Origin: Sphingobium sp. 66-54
Lineage (GTDB): Bacteria; Pseudomonadota; Alphaproteobacteria; Sphingomonadales; Sphingomonadaceae
Direction: 5' to 3'
DNA length: 64,000 nt
NCBI GenBank assembly: GCA_001899715.1
Contig: MKWI01000016.1
Coordinates: 1-64,000, forward strand
Positions 24,248 to 32,015 of this stretch are shown one piece after another. Every line of letters starts with the position of its first letter. The first letter of the stretch is position 1. A model generated the notes under the pieces. The model was given only the letters and a program-made list of their open reading frames with translations, was not told the origin of the DNA and made no database searches. Made by a program: the position numbers and the translations under genes.

Positions 24248-24640
24248 TCAGGCTGCCAGACGTGCGGTCGTTATGCCAAGCGGCCGCGTCAACAAGATCC
24301 GCAGCGACTTCACCGCGCAACGGAGCGAAACGGTGAGCCCGCTGCCGCCCGATGGAAGGCCGGTCCCATCGAACAGATCGATCAGGCGATGCTCGTCTTC
24401 GGAAAGTGTTGGGCCGTTGCCGGTGGTAATGCGCCTGCCGGACACGTCTTCGGCCAGCGTCATGATGCTGTCGAACACCGGCGCCAGCATCCCATGACCA
24501 TAGCGGGAGAGCATCGCGAACAGGCTGGGCTGGACCGGCTTCCGGTTGTCCCGCGCGTCCCGCCAGCAACGCGCTGCCTCGATCAGCATCGCGGGCATAA
24601 TGCTCGCATCATGCGATGGCGGCGAGAACTGGCGGGTCAT
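24248..24640 (-). CDS. Hypothetical ICE protein
   Basis: A 130-residue protein I cannot assign. It starts MTRQFSPPSHDASIMPAML and contains RCWRDARDNRKPVQPSLFAML, a helical-looking region, then ISGRRITTGNGPTLSEDEHR and a basic end. AAAGGA lies 6 nt upstream of the ATG at 24640, and a plausible promoter is at 24690-24718. Similar proteins occur as unknowns in accessory regions of sphingomonad elements. The 278-nt gap after it (23970-24247) shows no credible gene. Confidence 0.6.
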   Translation of the reverse strand: MTRQFSPPSHDASIMPAMLIEAARCWRDARDNRKPVQPSLFAMLSRYGHGMLAPVFDSIMTLAEDVSGRRITTGNGPTLSEDEHRLIDLFDGTGLPSGGSGLTVSLRCAVKSLRILLTRPLGITTARLAA

Positions 24641-24689
24641 GGTCGGTCCTTTCGTGCTGCCCCTCACCTCTTTTTGAGAATTGCTCGCA

Positions 24690-24718
24690 ACAATAGTCGT
24701 ATGCGATGACAATCACAA
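24690..24718 (-). promoter_or_regulatory. Candidate promoter for the gene 24248-24640
   Basis: On the minus strand TTGTGA (24718-24713) and TATTGT (24695-24690) are separated by 17 nt, a sigma-70-like arrangement. The region is AT-richer than its surroundings and lies 50 nt upstream of the ATG at 24640. Inference from pattern. Confidence 0.4.
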
Positions 24719-24808
24719 GATAGAGCCGCAAAATTCGACGCTGTCCGCGACCGTCCTGACGACAACGAAAGGCGCGCCCCGCCAGAGATGGCGGGGCGCG
24801 AGTGGCGG

Positions 24809-25126
24809 TCAGCGAGACCAGAGCAGGACATATTCGCCGGGGCGCTCGTTGCTCTCGACCAGGCTCGCGTAGAGCGGCACCGGGAAGCAGGGATCGTCGA
24901 TCTTGACCGAGAGATAGTCGCGCTCGTTGCGGCTGGTCCTGATCCAGGCGGCGCCGACCTCGACGTCGATGTGATCCGCGTTGGCGAAGGTGAGCCGATA
25001 GTCGGGCGCCTTGGGGGCGTCCTTCTCTACGGGCGTGAACACCGCGCGGGTGTTGAGTGTGAGGGTGACGACCTTGCCTTCGATGACGCCGTCCTTGTTC
25101 CTCGTGAAAGTGCCGATGGTGCTCAT
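24809..25126 (-). CDS. DUF736 family protein (third copy)
   Basis: A 105-residue protein with the canonical DUF736 layout. The start MSTIGTFTRNKDGVIEGKV, a central APDYRLTFANADHIDVEVGA, and an end LVESNERPGEYVLLWSR are all closer to the family consensus than the two copies at 15319 and 15699. I chose the ATG at 25126 with AGAATCATC just upstream and the typical STIGTF beginning; a longer frame adds only non-conserved residues. Function is unknown; it is a standard member of these elements' accessory region. Confidence 0.87.
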   Translation of the reverse strand: MSTIGTFTRNKDGVIEGKVVTLTLNTRAVFTPVEKDAPKAPDYRLTFANADHIDVEVGAAWIRTSRNERDYLSVKIDDPCFPVPLYASLVESNERPGEYVLLWSR

Positions 25127-25494
25127 GATGATTCTCCGTTCGCTTGTCCGGGCCGCGCCCATCGCAGCCTCGTGGCGATCGGTGGATCGGGGACGTTCGG
25201 CGGCGCACCGCTGCTCGGGGTTCCCGTCGCGCCTGCGCGTCGGGGTGGGCTTGCGGCCCCGGGACGGCCGAGGGCGGCTTTTTTGCTTCGCGCTGCAAAG
25301 CCGAAGGCGGCGGAAAAAAGCCGTCCGGCGCCGTTGCGCCGGCAGGTGGAACCGATCAGATCAGGCCACGGGTGAGGCCGTATGGGCCGGACAGGCAGGC
25401 AGGACGGGAGAAATTCGTGCGCCCGGCATTCCGGGGGAAAAGAGAAGCATCCCGCGCATGGCGGGGGGTCATCTCCTTCATACCGCGCCTGAGT
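25127..25494. other. Gene-free stretch with terminator-like inverted repeats
   Basis: No credible gene is visible. CGGCTTTTTT (25275-25284) pairs with AAAAAAGCCG (25314-25323), so each strand has a T-run and a long stem-loop between the DUF6429 gene and the DUF736 gene. Directly next to it CCGGCGC and GCGCCGG (around 25325-25342) form a second stem. This may terminate transcription from the right and carry the promoter of the DUF736 gene. Confidence 0.45.
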
Positions 25495-25734
25495 TCAGCG
25501 GCGAGCGAACAACTCTCGAGACAGGCGCTCGGCTTCCCGGCGTCCTTCCGGGGTCATCTCGATCGAGCGGGCCTTGCCGACCGGATCGGAAATCAGCCCG
25601 CGCGCGTGCAGCCGTTCCATCGCGGTCCACTCGAATCCCTTCCATGCCGCGCCGGTGGCGCTGAGATTGAGCCACAAGAGGGCCAGCACCGCCTCGTCGA
25701 CCCTGTCGGTGTCGATGTCCGTTCGCGAGTCCAT
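25495..25734 (-). CDS. DUF6429 family protein
   Basis: A 79-residue protein with the pattern DEAVLALLWLNLSATGAAWK followed by GFEWTAMERLHARGLISDPVGKARSI. It ends MTPEGRREAERLSRELF. This matches the DUF6429 family, small helical proteins that look like a winged-helix fold and are widespread in Proteobacteria. The ATG at 25734 gives the usual length; an in-frame ATG further upstream adds an unrelated tail. Role unknown. It faces away from the integrase-side genes across a divergent promoter region. Confidence 0.82.
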   Translation of the reverse strand: MDSRTDIDTDRVDEAVLALLWLNLSATGAAWKGFEWTAMERLHARGLISDPVGKARSIEMTPEGRREAERLSRELFARR

Positions 25735-25787
25735 AGACGGGATGATAGCGAACCGGGTAACGCAGGGCATCCGCGAACCCGCCGTGA

Positions 25788-25816
25788 GCACTTATCTGCC
25801 GCCGTCGCTACTACGC
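25788..25816 (+). promoter_or_regulatory. 29-bp element shared with 9470-9498, upstream of the integrase-side genes
   Basis: It begins GCACTTATCTGCCGCCGTC and continues GCTACTACGC, matching the minus-strand element upstream of trbB at 27 of 29 positions. The two differences are both A/G changes. It lies in the divergent gap between the DUF6429 gene and the plus-strand gene at 25944, 127 nt before that start. Same orientation relative to the downstream gene as at trbB suggests a regulatory site. Confidence 0.55.
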
Positions 25817-25943
25817 TACGGTTCGCCGTTTCCGCTCTGCGCCGCCGTGCGCCGAATCCCGCCACCGTGGCTACGCTTCGGCGCGTGTGGGCACGACGGG
25901 GGATTCTGTTGGATTCCAGCGGGGCGTGCGGCAGCTTGAGTGC

Positions 25944-26186
25944 ATGGGACTCTCTCGCAAACGTCGCCGACGCGCACCCCGCGGCTGGTCGGAAGGGCTG
26001 GAAGACCTGCACGATTACATGCAGCCGCAGCCGACGCGCGCATCGTCTCGCAGGAGCGCTACCAGCGCGCCGATCGTCGTTACCGACGACTGGCCTGAGC
26101 AGGTTCCCATCGGGGATGCCGAGCTGCGCGTCATCGAAGGCGCTTTTCGCGAGGAACTGGACGCCTTGTTCGGGTCGCTCCCCTGA
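25944..26186 (+). CDS. Hypothetical small protein upstream of TacAT
   Basis: An 80-residue protein that I cannot assign: an N-terminal basic stretch RKRRRRAPRGWSEGLEDLHD, then a proline-rich middle, and an acidic C-terminus DAELRVIEGAFREELDALFG predicted helical. I chose the ATG at 25944 because the upstream reading is low-complexity. It is the first gene of the plus-strand unit leading to the toxin-antitoxin pair and integrase and could be a small regulator or directionality factor, but nothing in the sequence proves it. Confidence 0.5.
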   Translation: MGLSRKRRRRAPRGWSEGLEDLHDYMQPQPTRASSRRSATSAPIVVTDDWPEQVPIGDAELRVIEGAFREELDALFGSLP

Positions 26187-26210
26187 AACGGCCATAGGGA
26201 AAGGAGTTGA

Positions 26211-26235
26211 AATGTTTGTCCAAATGACGCACATT
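26211..26235. promoter_or_regulatory. Possible operator of the TacA/TacT pair
   Basis: AATGT (26211-26215) and ACATT (26231-26235) form an inverted repeat with a 15-nt spacer just before the antitoxin gene. TacA-type antitoxins autoregulate through such palindromes. Arms are short, so chance occurrence is possible. Confidence 0.3.
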
Positions 26236-26268
26236 GTAGCAGAAATGGATAGGTCAGGAGTCAACCCC

Positions 26269-26574
26269 ATGCCGCGAAAGCAAGCTGTAGCGGAATCAGC
26301 CAGAGCGAATCGCGTCGAGCGGCTCGGCTTCCGCATCGACGAAGAAACCAAGGATTTGATCGAGCGAGCCGCTCATCTCTCGCGGCGCAAGGTCAGCGAT
26401 TTTTGCGTGACCGCGCTGGCGGACACGGCGCGGCGGACGATCGCCGAGCATGAGACGCTCGTGCTGTCGGATCGTGACCGCGAGGCGTTCTTCGATGCGC
26501 TCATCAATCCGCCCGAGCCGAGCGAGCGGCTCATCCGCGCTTTCCGGGAGCACAGGCGCCGGGTTGCGTCCTGA
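26269..26574 (+). CDS. TacA-like antitoxin (DUF1778, ribbon-helix-helix)
   Basis: A 101-residue DUF1778 protein. The N-terminal ribbon-helix-helix reads RLGFRIDEETKDLIERAA followed by SRRKVSDFCVTALADTA, and the C-terminal tail FFDALINPPEPSERLIRAFRE is the toxin-binding part seen in TacA. I chose the ATG at 26269 (AGGAG 8 nt upstream); an in-frame ATG at 26212 with AAAGGAG is an alternative that adds 19 residues. It is followed by its acetyltransferase toxin with a 2-nt gap, giving a TacA/TacT module that stabilises the element. Confidence 0.88.
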   Translation: MPRKQAVAESARANRVERLGFRIDEETKDLIERAAHLSRRKVSDFCVTALADTARRTIAEHETLVLSDRDREAFFDALINPPEPSERLIRAFREHRRRVAS

Positions 26575-26576
26575 TC

Positions 26577-27095
26577 ATGACGGCACATGGGGATTTGCGG
26601 GTGGAGCCGTTGGGGCCGCACCATGACCGGGAAGGATTTTCCTGCGGCATCGACAGCCTCGACAGGTATCTGCGCAGGCAGGCGGGTCAGGACATCCGCC
26701 GCCGGTCGGCCGGTGTGTTTGTTCTTGCCGCGCATGCAAATCCCGGCGTCATTCTCGGCTACTATACGCTCAGCCAGGCGAACATCGCGCAAGGCGACAT
26801 TCCGGCATCGGCGCGCAAGCATATCCCGCGCTACCCGCTCGTCGGCGCGACGCTCATCGGCCAGCTCGCGGTGTCCCAAGCGCGGCAGGGCGAACGCCTC
26901 GGTGCGGTGCTGATCGCCGATGCCGTCGAGCGCGCCTGGCTGACGGCGGCGACGGCTGGATCGTCGATGCTCATCGTGGACGCCATCAATGATCGCGCAG
27001 CCGCGTTCTACGAAGGCAATGGCTTCGTGCGACTGGCAGATTCCCAACGTCTCATACTGCCGATGCACATCATTCAGAGATTGGTCGAACGATGA
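26577..27095 (+). CDS. TacT-like GNAT acetyltransferase toxin
   Basis: A 172-residue GNAT enzyme of the TacT/AtaT type, which acetylates aminoacyl-tRNA and stops translation. Characteristic parts are FSCGIDSLDRYLRRQAGQDI (about residues 21-40), GYYTLSQANIA near 61, the acetyl-CoA loop QARQGERLGAVLIADAV near 100, and the C-terminal AAAFYEGNGFVRLADSQRL. It overlaps the integrase start by 4 nt, so the integrase may be translationally coupled to the toxin-antitoxin operon, which is unusual. Confidence 0.88.
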   Translation: MTAHGDLRVEPLGPHHDREGFSCGIDSLDRYLRRQAGQDIRRRSAGVFVLAAHANPGVILGYYTLSQANIAQGDIPASARKHIPRYPLVGATLIGQLAVSQARQGERLGAVLIADAVERAWLTAATAGSSMLIVDAINDRAAAFYEGNGFVRLADSQRLILPMHIIQRLVER

Positions 27096-28798
27096 AGAAC
27101 GCTGCTCTCGCACCTTCGGAAACCCCCAATGCGCAACCGGCACAGCGGGCCGCGCTCTATCTGCGCGTTTCCACCCCGCGTCAGGCCGACCATGATCTGT
27201 CGATTCCCGATCAGCGCCGGCAGCTTGAGGGCTATTGCCTCTCGAACGGCTGGGAGGTCGCGGCCGAGTTCGTCGAGCCAGGTGTTACAGGGACCGATGA
27301 TCGCCGCCCGGCTTTCCAGGAGATGATGGACGCGGCGATGGAAAAGCCCCCCGCGTTCGACGTGGTGGTTGTCCATAGCTTCTCGCGCTTCTTCCGTGAC
27401 CAGTTCCAGTTCGAGTTCTACCTCCGCAAGCTGGCGAAGAACGGCGTGCGCGTGGTCTCGATCACACAGGTTCTCGGCGATGATCCGGCAAGCGAGATGA
27501 TGCGCAAGATCATGACGCTGTTCGACGAATATCAGTCGAAGGAGACGGCAAAGCACACCCTGCGCGCCATGAACGAGAATGCGCGGCAAGGCTTCTGGAA
27601 CGGCGCTCGGCCGCCGATCGGCTATCGCGTGGTCGAGGCCGAGCAGCGGGGCACGAAGATCAAGAAGAAGCTGGAGGTCGACCCGATCCATGCCGAGACG
27701 GTGCGCCGGATTTTCCGGCTGGCGCTGGAAGGCCCCGATGGGCGCGGGCCGGTTGGGGTGATGGCGATCGCGTGCTGGCTCAACGAGAACAATATCCGCA
27801 CGCGCTATGGCGGGCGTTGGGGCAAGGGCATGGTGCATCAGGTGCTCACGCGGACCACCTATATCGGCCAACACCGGTTCAACACCTATGATGCCAAGAA
27901 AGGACGCCGAAAGCCCGAGACGGAGCATGCCATCATGGAAGTGCCGCCGATCGTAACGGTGGCGGAGTTCGAGGCCGTGCAGCGATCGTTGAAGTCGCGC
28001 AGCCCGAAGATGATGCCGCCGCGCGCCGTGGGCGGATCGACGCTATTGACCGGCATCTGCTTTTGCGCGTGCTGCGGCGCGGCGATGACGCTACGCACCG
28101 GCACCAGCCGGAGCGGTCAGGAATACCGCTATTACACCTGCGCGACCAAGGCCACGAAGGGGAAAACGGGATGCCCCGGCGTGTCGCTCCCGATGGACCA
28201 GTTGAACAAGGCGGTGATCGAGCATCTGGAGACACGGCTGCTCGATCCCGCGCGGCTCGAAGTGCTGATGGACCAGCTTATCGCGCGCCGGGAAGAATGG
28301 GTAACCGAGCGCCGCCAGCATGTCGCCGAGATGGAGCGGCGGGCGACGGAGGCCGAAACCAAGCTCTCCCGGCTCTACGAGGCGATCGAAAATGGACTGG
28401 TCGATATGGGCGATCCATCGCTCAAGGGACGCATCACGGAGCTGACCACCATCCGCGATCAGGCCAGAGGGAATGCCGAGCGGGCGGTCGCGCACATCGA
28501 GCGGATCAGCCCGGAGATCACGGTCGAGAGCCTTCATGCGTTCGCGTTGGCCGCGAAGAAGAAACTCCGCCACGACGACGGCACTTATGCGCGGAACCAT
28601 GTTCGTGCGGTCGCACAGCGGGTCGAGGTCCATAGTAAGACGGACGTGCGAATCCTCGGCACGCGCACCGAGTTGCTGCGGACCCTCACCGCCGTCTCTG
28701 GCGTAGAGGCGGCGGTGCTAGGGACTCGCGGTTTTGGACCGAAATGGTGCCCAGAAGAGGACTCGAACCTCCACGACCTTGCGATCGCCAGCACCTGA
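27092..28798 (+). CDS. Large serine recombinase (ICE integrase), 3' end in tRNA-Leu
   Basis: A 568-residue large serine recombinase that would integrate and excise the element. The resolvase domain holds catalytic Ser27 in LYLRVSTPRQ and Arg motifs in SFSRFFRDQF. The recombinase domain has ARPPIGYRVVE near 170. A zinc ribbon lies near residues 325-370 (CFCACCGAAM through TCATKATKGKTGCPG), and a coiled-coil follows at about 415-475. The last 17 or so residues (WCPEEDSNLHDLAIAST) and the stop codon are read from the antisense strand of the tRNA-Leu gene. Its start overlaps the toxin gene by 4 nt. The 3' end would differ after excision. Confidence 0.93.
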   Translation: MKNAALAPSETPNAQPAQRAALYLRVSTPRQADHDLSIPDQRRQLEGYCLSNGWEVAAEFVEPGVTGTDDRRPAFQEMMDAAMEKPPAFDVVVVHSFSRFFRDQFQFEFYLRKLAKNGVRVVSITQVLGDDPASEMMRKIMTLFDEYQSKETAKHTLRAMNENARQGFWNGARPPIGYRVVEAEQRGTKIKKKLEVDPIHAETVRRIFRLALEGPDGRGPVGVMAIACWLNENNIRTRYGGRWGKGMVHQVLTRTTYIGQHRFNTYDAKKGRRKPETEHAIMEVPPIVTVAEFEAVQRSLKSRSPKMMPPRAVGGSTLLTGICFCACCGAAMTLRTGTSRSGQEYRYYTCATKATKGKTGCPGVSLPMDQLNKAVIEHLETRLLDPARLEVLMDQLIARREEWVTERRQHVAEMERRATEAETKLSRLYEAIENGLVDMGDPSLKGRITELTTIRDQARGNAERAVAHIERISPEITVESLHAFALAAKKKLRHDDGTYARNHVRAVAQRVEVHSKTDVRILGTRTELLRTLTAVSGVEAAVLGTRGFGPKWCPEEDSNLHDLAIAST

Positions 28799-28831
28799 AG
28801 CTGGTGCGTCTACCAATTCCGCCATCTGGGC
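28745..28831 (-). tRNA. tRNA-Leu(CAG), ICE attachment site
   Basis: The minus strand reads GCCCAGATGGCGG at the 5' end, with acceptor stem GCCCAGA / TCTGGGC, a long variable arm, and a TTCGAGTCC T-loop. The anticodon stem-loop is CCAGC-TTCAGGT-GCTGG, giving anticodon CAG at 28795-28797. CCA is encoded (28745-28747). The ICE side is at the 3' end and the serine recombinase gene ends inside the tRNA. So the conserved 3' part is the right attachment repeat; the left copy is outside the window. Confidence 0.96.
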
Positions 28832-28865
28832 ACGGGCAGGCGATTGCCTGCGGGGTAGGCTGGCG

Positions 28866-28894
28866 CGGGTAGCTGGCAGCGCGCGGCTTGTCAA
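28866..28894 (-). promoter_or_regulatory. Candidate promoter of tRNA-Leu
   Basis: On the minus strand TTGACA (28894-28889) and TACCCG (28871-28866) are 17 nt apart, 35 nt upstream of the tRNA 5' end. The -35 box is perfect; the -10 box is weak. The tRNA promoter therefore lies on the chromosomal side and is left intact by the insertion. Confidence 0.5.
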
Positions 28895-29101
28895 CGATGC
28901 GTCGCATGCTTTGCGTCGATTTCGTGAGAAAGGGGAGATCGGGCGAGGTGGGGGCTTGCAGCGTCATCCCGCAGAGGGCCCCATGCTCATGCCGGGCGAC
29001 GTTTCCGGGCGTGGCCGGATTGGCCCGCGAGCCAGCTTCGGGCTGATGACAGGGCTTTGCATGGGCAGGGCGCCGGCCTCCGCGCCGCCCGTTACGGCCG
29101 C

Positions 29102-30313
29102 TCAGCCTCCGCCGGTGAGGCCGAGGGTGGCCCAGTCGAGCACCGGGGCGATCTCGCCGGGCTGGGCGGCGGGTGCGCCGGCGGGGCGGATGAGCAGTGC
29201 GTTGGCGGCGGCGGCCGCCTGCATCGCCGCGCTGTCCTGGAAGGCGAGCGGAGTGACAACGCCATCGGCGAGCGTCGCCCGGATATAGTTGGCGCGACCG
29301 CCCACCGCCGGCATAGCGGCACCCAGCCGCGCGGGCTGTGGGTGCGGCAGCGGATCGTCGGCGCCGGCCAGATGGCGGACCAGCGGCAGCAGGAACAGGG
29401 CGCCCGTCACCATGGAGGAGATCGGATTGCCCGGCAGGCCGAGCACCGTCGCCTTGCCCAGCCGCCCGACGATCAGCGGCTTGCCCGGCCGCATGGCGAT
29501 CCGCCAGAAGGCGATGGTGCCGCCCGCCGCCTCCAGCGCGGGGCGGACGAGGTCATGGTCGCCCACGGAAGCGCCGCCGGTGGTGACGATGACGTCTGCG
29601 TCCGCGCAGGCGCGCAGGGCCTCCACCAGCCGGGGCAGCACGTCCGGAACGATCCGGCTCGCGATCATCTGTGCTCCGGCGCCCTCCAGCAGCGCGCGCA
29701 GCATGATGTCGTTGGAGGCGGGCAGCTTGCCGGGCGGGCAGGGGGCGCCCGGCGCAACCAGCTCATCGCCGGTCGAGAGGAGGGCGACGCGCGGGCGAAC
29801 GCGCGCGGGGACTTCGGCATGCCCGGCCAGCGCTGCCAGAGCCATGCGCGGCGGACCCAGCCGCAGGCCAGCAGGGAGCAGCACGGCGCCCTCGGCGAAA
29901 TCGCTGGCGCGCGGGCGCACATGCTTGCCTGCATGACCCGGCCCGTCGCCGGTGAGGCGGATGAGGCCATCCTGCGCGCTCACATCCTCCTGAAGCACCA
30001 CGCTGTCCGCGCCGGGCGGCATCGGCGCGCCGGTGAAGATGCGCATGGTGGTGCCGGGGGCGAGCGTCCCGCTGGGCAGCCCGGCTCCTGCCGGCACCTC
30101 GCCGGCGAGGCGCCACGGGCCGGGCATGTCGGCGAAGCGGATCGCATAGCCGTCCATCGCGGAGAGATCGGTCCACGGCTGGTCGCGCCGGGCGACGAGC
30201 GGCTCGGCGAGATAGCGGCCGGCGGCGTCCGCCAGCGGCACGGCCTGCGCGGGCAACGGGTCCGCCAGCGCCAGCAGCCGCGCCTGCGCCTCATCGACCG
30301 GCAGCAGGCTCAT
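29102..30313 (-). CDS. moeA: Molybdopterin molybdotransferase MoeA
   Basis: MoeA inserts molybdate into adenylated molybdopterin, the last step of molybdenum cofactor synthesis in the cytosol. The 403-residue protein shows the family features. DLSAMDGYAIR near residue 48 is followed by TMRIFTGAPMPPGADSVV near 88, TGDELV near 185 and the MoCF domain TTGGASVGDHDLV near 244. LPGNPISSM near 294 is also present. It is the last gene of a minus-strand unit with an acetyltransferase, moaC, trpC and trpD, and overlaps the acetyltransferase by 4 nt. Confidence 0.95.
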   Translation of the reverse strand: MSLLPVDEAQARLLALADPLPAQAVPLADAAGRYLAEPLVARRDQPWTDLSAMDGYAIRFADMPGPWRLAGEVPAGAGLPSGTLAPGTTMRIFTGAPMPPGADSVVLQEDVSAQDGLIRLTGDGPGHAGKHVRPRASDFAEGAVLLPAGLRLGPPRMALAALAGHAEVPARVRPRVALLSTGDELVAPGAPCPPGKLPASNDIMLRALLEGAGAQMIASRIVPDVLPRLVEALRACADADVIVTTGGASVGDHDLVRPALEAAGGTIAFWRIAMRPGKPLIVGRLGKATVLGLPGNPISSMVTGALFLLPLVRHLAGADDPLPHPQPARLGAAMPAVGGRANYIRATLADGVVTPLAFQDSAAMQAAAAANALLIRPAGAPAAQPGEIAPVLDWATLGLTGGG

Positions 30314-30762
30314 GCGACCCCCTGTCGCACAGGGCGGAAGTAAGCGATCCGCTCCGTTTCCGCGAACCCGACCGCGCGATGGAAAGCGTGGCTGGCATGG
30401 TTTTCCAACGGCGCATCCGATGCGAATTCGGTGACGCCGTGCCTGCCTGCCCAGTCGATCCCGGCGTCGATCAGCGCGCGGACGACACCTTGGTGGCGGT
30501 CGCCGGGTGCGACGTAAATGCCTTCAGGAAAAGCGACTGGCGAGCTGTCGCATCCGTTCACATCGTCGTTGCGCAAGGCGATTTCGGCGAACCCGACCGC
30601 CGTGCCGCCGTCGCGGGCAATGAGCGCGAGGTCGCGCGCCTGCGGACCGGCCACCTCAGGGATCCGGCGCCGCAAGCCCTCGATCGTGCTGGCTGGCCAG
30701 AGCGCACCGCACAATGCGGCGAGCGCATCGAGATCGGCAGCGACGGCCCGGACGATCTCCAT
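30310..30762 (-). CDS. AAC(6')-like aminoglycoside acetyltransferase (GNAT)
   Basis: A 150-residue GNAT enzyme. The block VNGCDSSPVAFPEGIYV (about residues 68-84), together with FAEIALRND before it and EFASDAPLENHASHAFHRAVGF after it, is the signature of aminoglycoside 6'-N-acetyltransferases. These inactivate drugs such as amikacin or tobramycin using acetyl-CoA. It is embedded between moeA (4-nt overlap) and moaC (3-nt gap), in the chromosomal part rather than in the element. So it looks like a resident gene; whether it confers resistance or has another natural substrate is unknown. Confidence 0.8.
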   Translation of the reverse strand: MEIVRAVAADLDALAALCGALWPASTIEGLRRRIPEVAGPQARDLALIARDGGTAVGFAEIALRNDDVNGCDSSPVAFPEGIYVAPGDRHQGVVRALIDAGIDWAGRHGVTEFASDAPLENHASHAFHRAVGFAETERIAYFRPVRQGVA

Positions 30763-30765
30763 CGC

Positions 30766-31233
30766 TCAGGCGGTCCAGTCGCCGGACTTGCCGCCCGCCT
30801 TGGCGGTCACGCGGATCGCGCCGATTATCATATGCTTATCGACGGCCTTGAGCATGTCGTAGAGGGTTAGCAAGGCGGCCGAGACGGCAGTGAGCGCTTC
30901 CATCTCCACCCCGGTCTTGCCGCTCGTGCGCACCGTCGCGGTGGCGGTGGCGCCGTCCGCGTCCAGCGCGAGGTCGAGCGTGATGCCGGTCAGCGGCAGC
31001 GGATGGCAGAGCGGGATGATCTCGCTCGTCCGCTTGGCAGCCATGATCCCGGCGATGCGCGCGGCGGCGAACACATCGCCCTTGGCCGCGCTGCCCTGCG
31101 CGATGGCGGTGCGCGCGGCTTCGTTCATCGTGATGTGCCCGGTGGCGCTGGCGGTGCGGGCGGTGTCGGCCTTGTCGGAAACGTCCACCATGCGCGCCGC
31201 GCCGGCTTCGTCGGTATGGGAGAGCTTGCTCAT
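30766..31233 (-). CDS. moaC: Cyclic pyranopterin monophosphate synthase MoaC
   Basis: MoaC converts the product of MoaA to cyclic pyranopterin monophosphate in molybdenum cofactor synthesis. The 155-residue protein has [10 protein letters not shown] at about residues 12-21, [20 protein letters not shown] near 68, and the catalytic region [27 protein letters not shown]. Length is normal. It overlaps trpC by 4 nt and precedes the acetyltransferase gene. Confidence 0.96.
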   Translation of the reverse strand: MSKLSHTDEAGAARMVDVSDKADTARTASATGHITMNEAARTAIAQGSAAKGDVFAAARIAGIMAAKRTSEIIPLCHPLPLTGITLDLALDADGATATATVRTSGKTGVEMEALTAVSAALLTLYDMLKAVDKHMIIGAIRVTAKAGGKSGDWTA

Positions 31234-32015
31234 CGCCCGATCAGCGCGCGCGTGGCGGCTTCGACATCGGCCTGCCGCATCAGCGATTCGCCCACGAGGA
31301 AGCAGCGCACGCCATGCTCGGCCATGGCGTCGAGATCGGCCCTGGAGCCAAGTCCGCTCTCGGCGACGAAGGTGCAGCCCTCCGGCGCGCTGCCGACCAG
31401 CTCGTAGGTGCGTGCAAAGTCGACAGAGAAGTCCTTGAGATTACGGTTGTTCACGCCGATCAGGCGGGACTTGAGCGTCAGCGCGCGCTCTAGCTCTGCC
31501 GCATCATGCACCTCGACCAGCGCGTCCATGCCGAGGCCAAGCGCGACCTCCTCGATCTCCGCCATCTGTGCGTCCGAGAGGGCGGCAACGATGATGAGGA
31601 TGGCGTCCGCGCCGATTGCCCGGCTCTCCAGCACCTGCCAGGGATCGACCATGAAATCCTTGCGCAGCACCGGCAGTGTGCAGGCGGCGCGGGCGGCGGC
31701 CAGATAATCCTCATGGCCCTGAAAATAGGGCGCATCGGTCAGCACCGAGAGGCAGGCTGCCCCACCAGCCTCATAGGCGCGCGCATGGGCGGGCGGATCG
31801 AAATCGGCGCGGATCAGGCCCTTGGAAGGGCTGGCCTTCTTGATCTCCGCGATCAGCCCGTAGCCTTCGGCGGCGGCGCGGTCGAGCGCGCGGCGGAAGC
31901 CCCGTGGCGGTGTCTGTGCGGCGGCGCGCCCCTGCAAGTCGGCCAGGCTGGTCGCGGCCTTGCGGGCGGCCACCTCGTCGCGCTTGGTCGCGCAAATCTC
32001 GTCGAGCTTGTTCAT
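31230..32015 (-). CDS. trpC: Indole-3-glycerol phosphate synthase
   Basis: TrpC closes the indole ring in tryptophan synthesis. The 261-residue TIM-barrel protein shows [20 protein letters not shown] at its start. [19 protein letters not shown] near residue 56 carries the first catalytic lysine, and [11 protein letters not shown] near 116 the second. [15 protein letters not shown] near 180 is also present. It overlaps trpD and moaC by 4 nt, so tryptophan and molybdenum cofactor genes share one transcript. Confidence 0.96.
   Translation of the reverse strand: MNKLDEICATKRDEVAARKAATSLADLQGRAAAQTPPRGFRRALDRAAAEGYGLIAEIKKASPSKGLIRADFDPPAHARAYEAGGAACLSVLTDAPYFQGHEDYLAAARAACTLPVLRKDFMVDPWQVLESRAIGADAILIIVAALSDAQMAEIEEVALGLGMDALVEVHDAAELERALTLKSRLIGVNNRNLKDFSVDFARTYELVGSAPEGCTFVAESGLGSRADLDAMAEHGVRCFLVGESLMRQADVEAATRALIGR

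Noticed and set aside
25135..25480. Coding potential between DUF6429 and DUF736
   Set aside because: Open frames there are short or shadows, and the region is dominated by inverted repeats.
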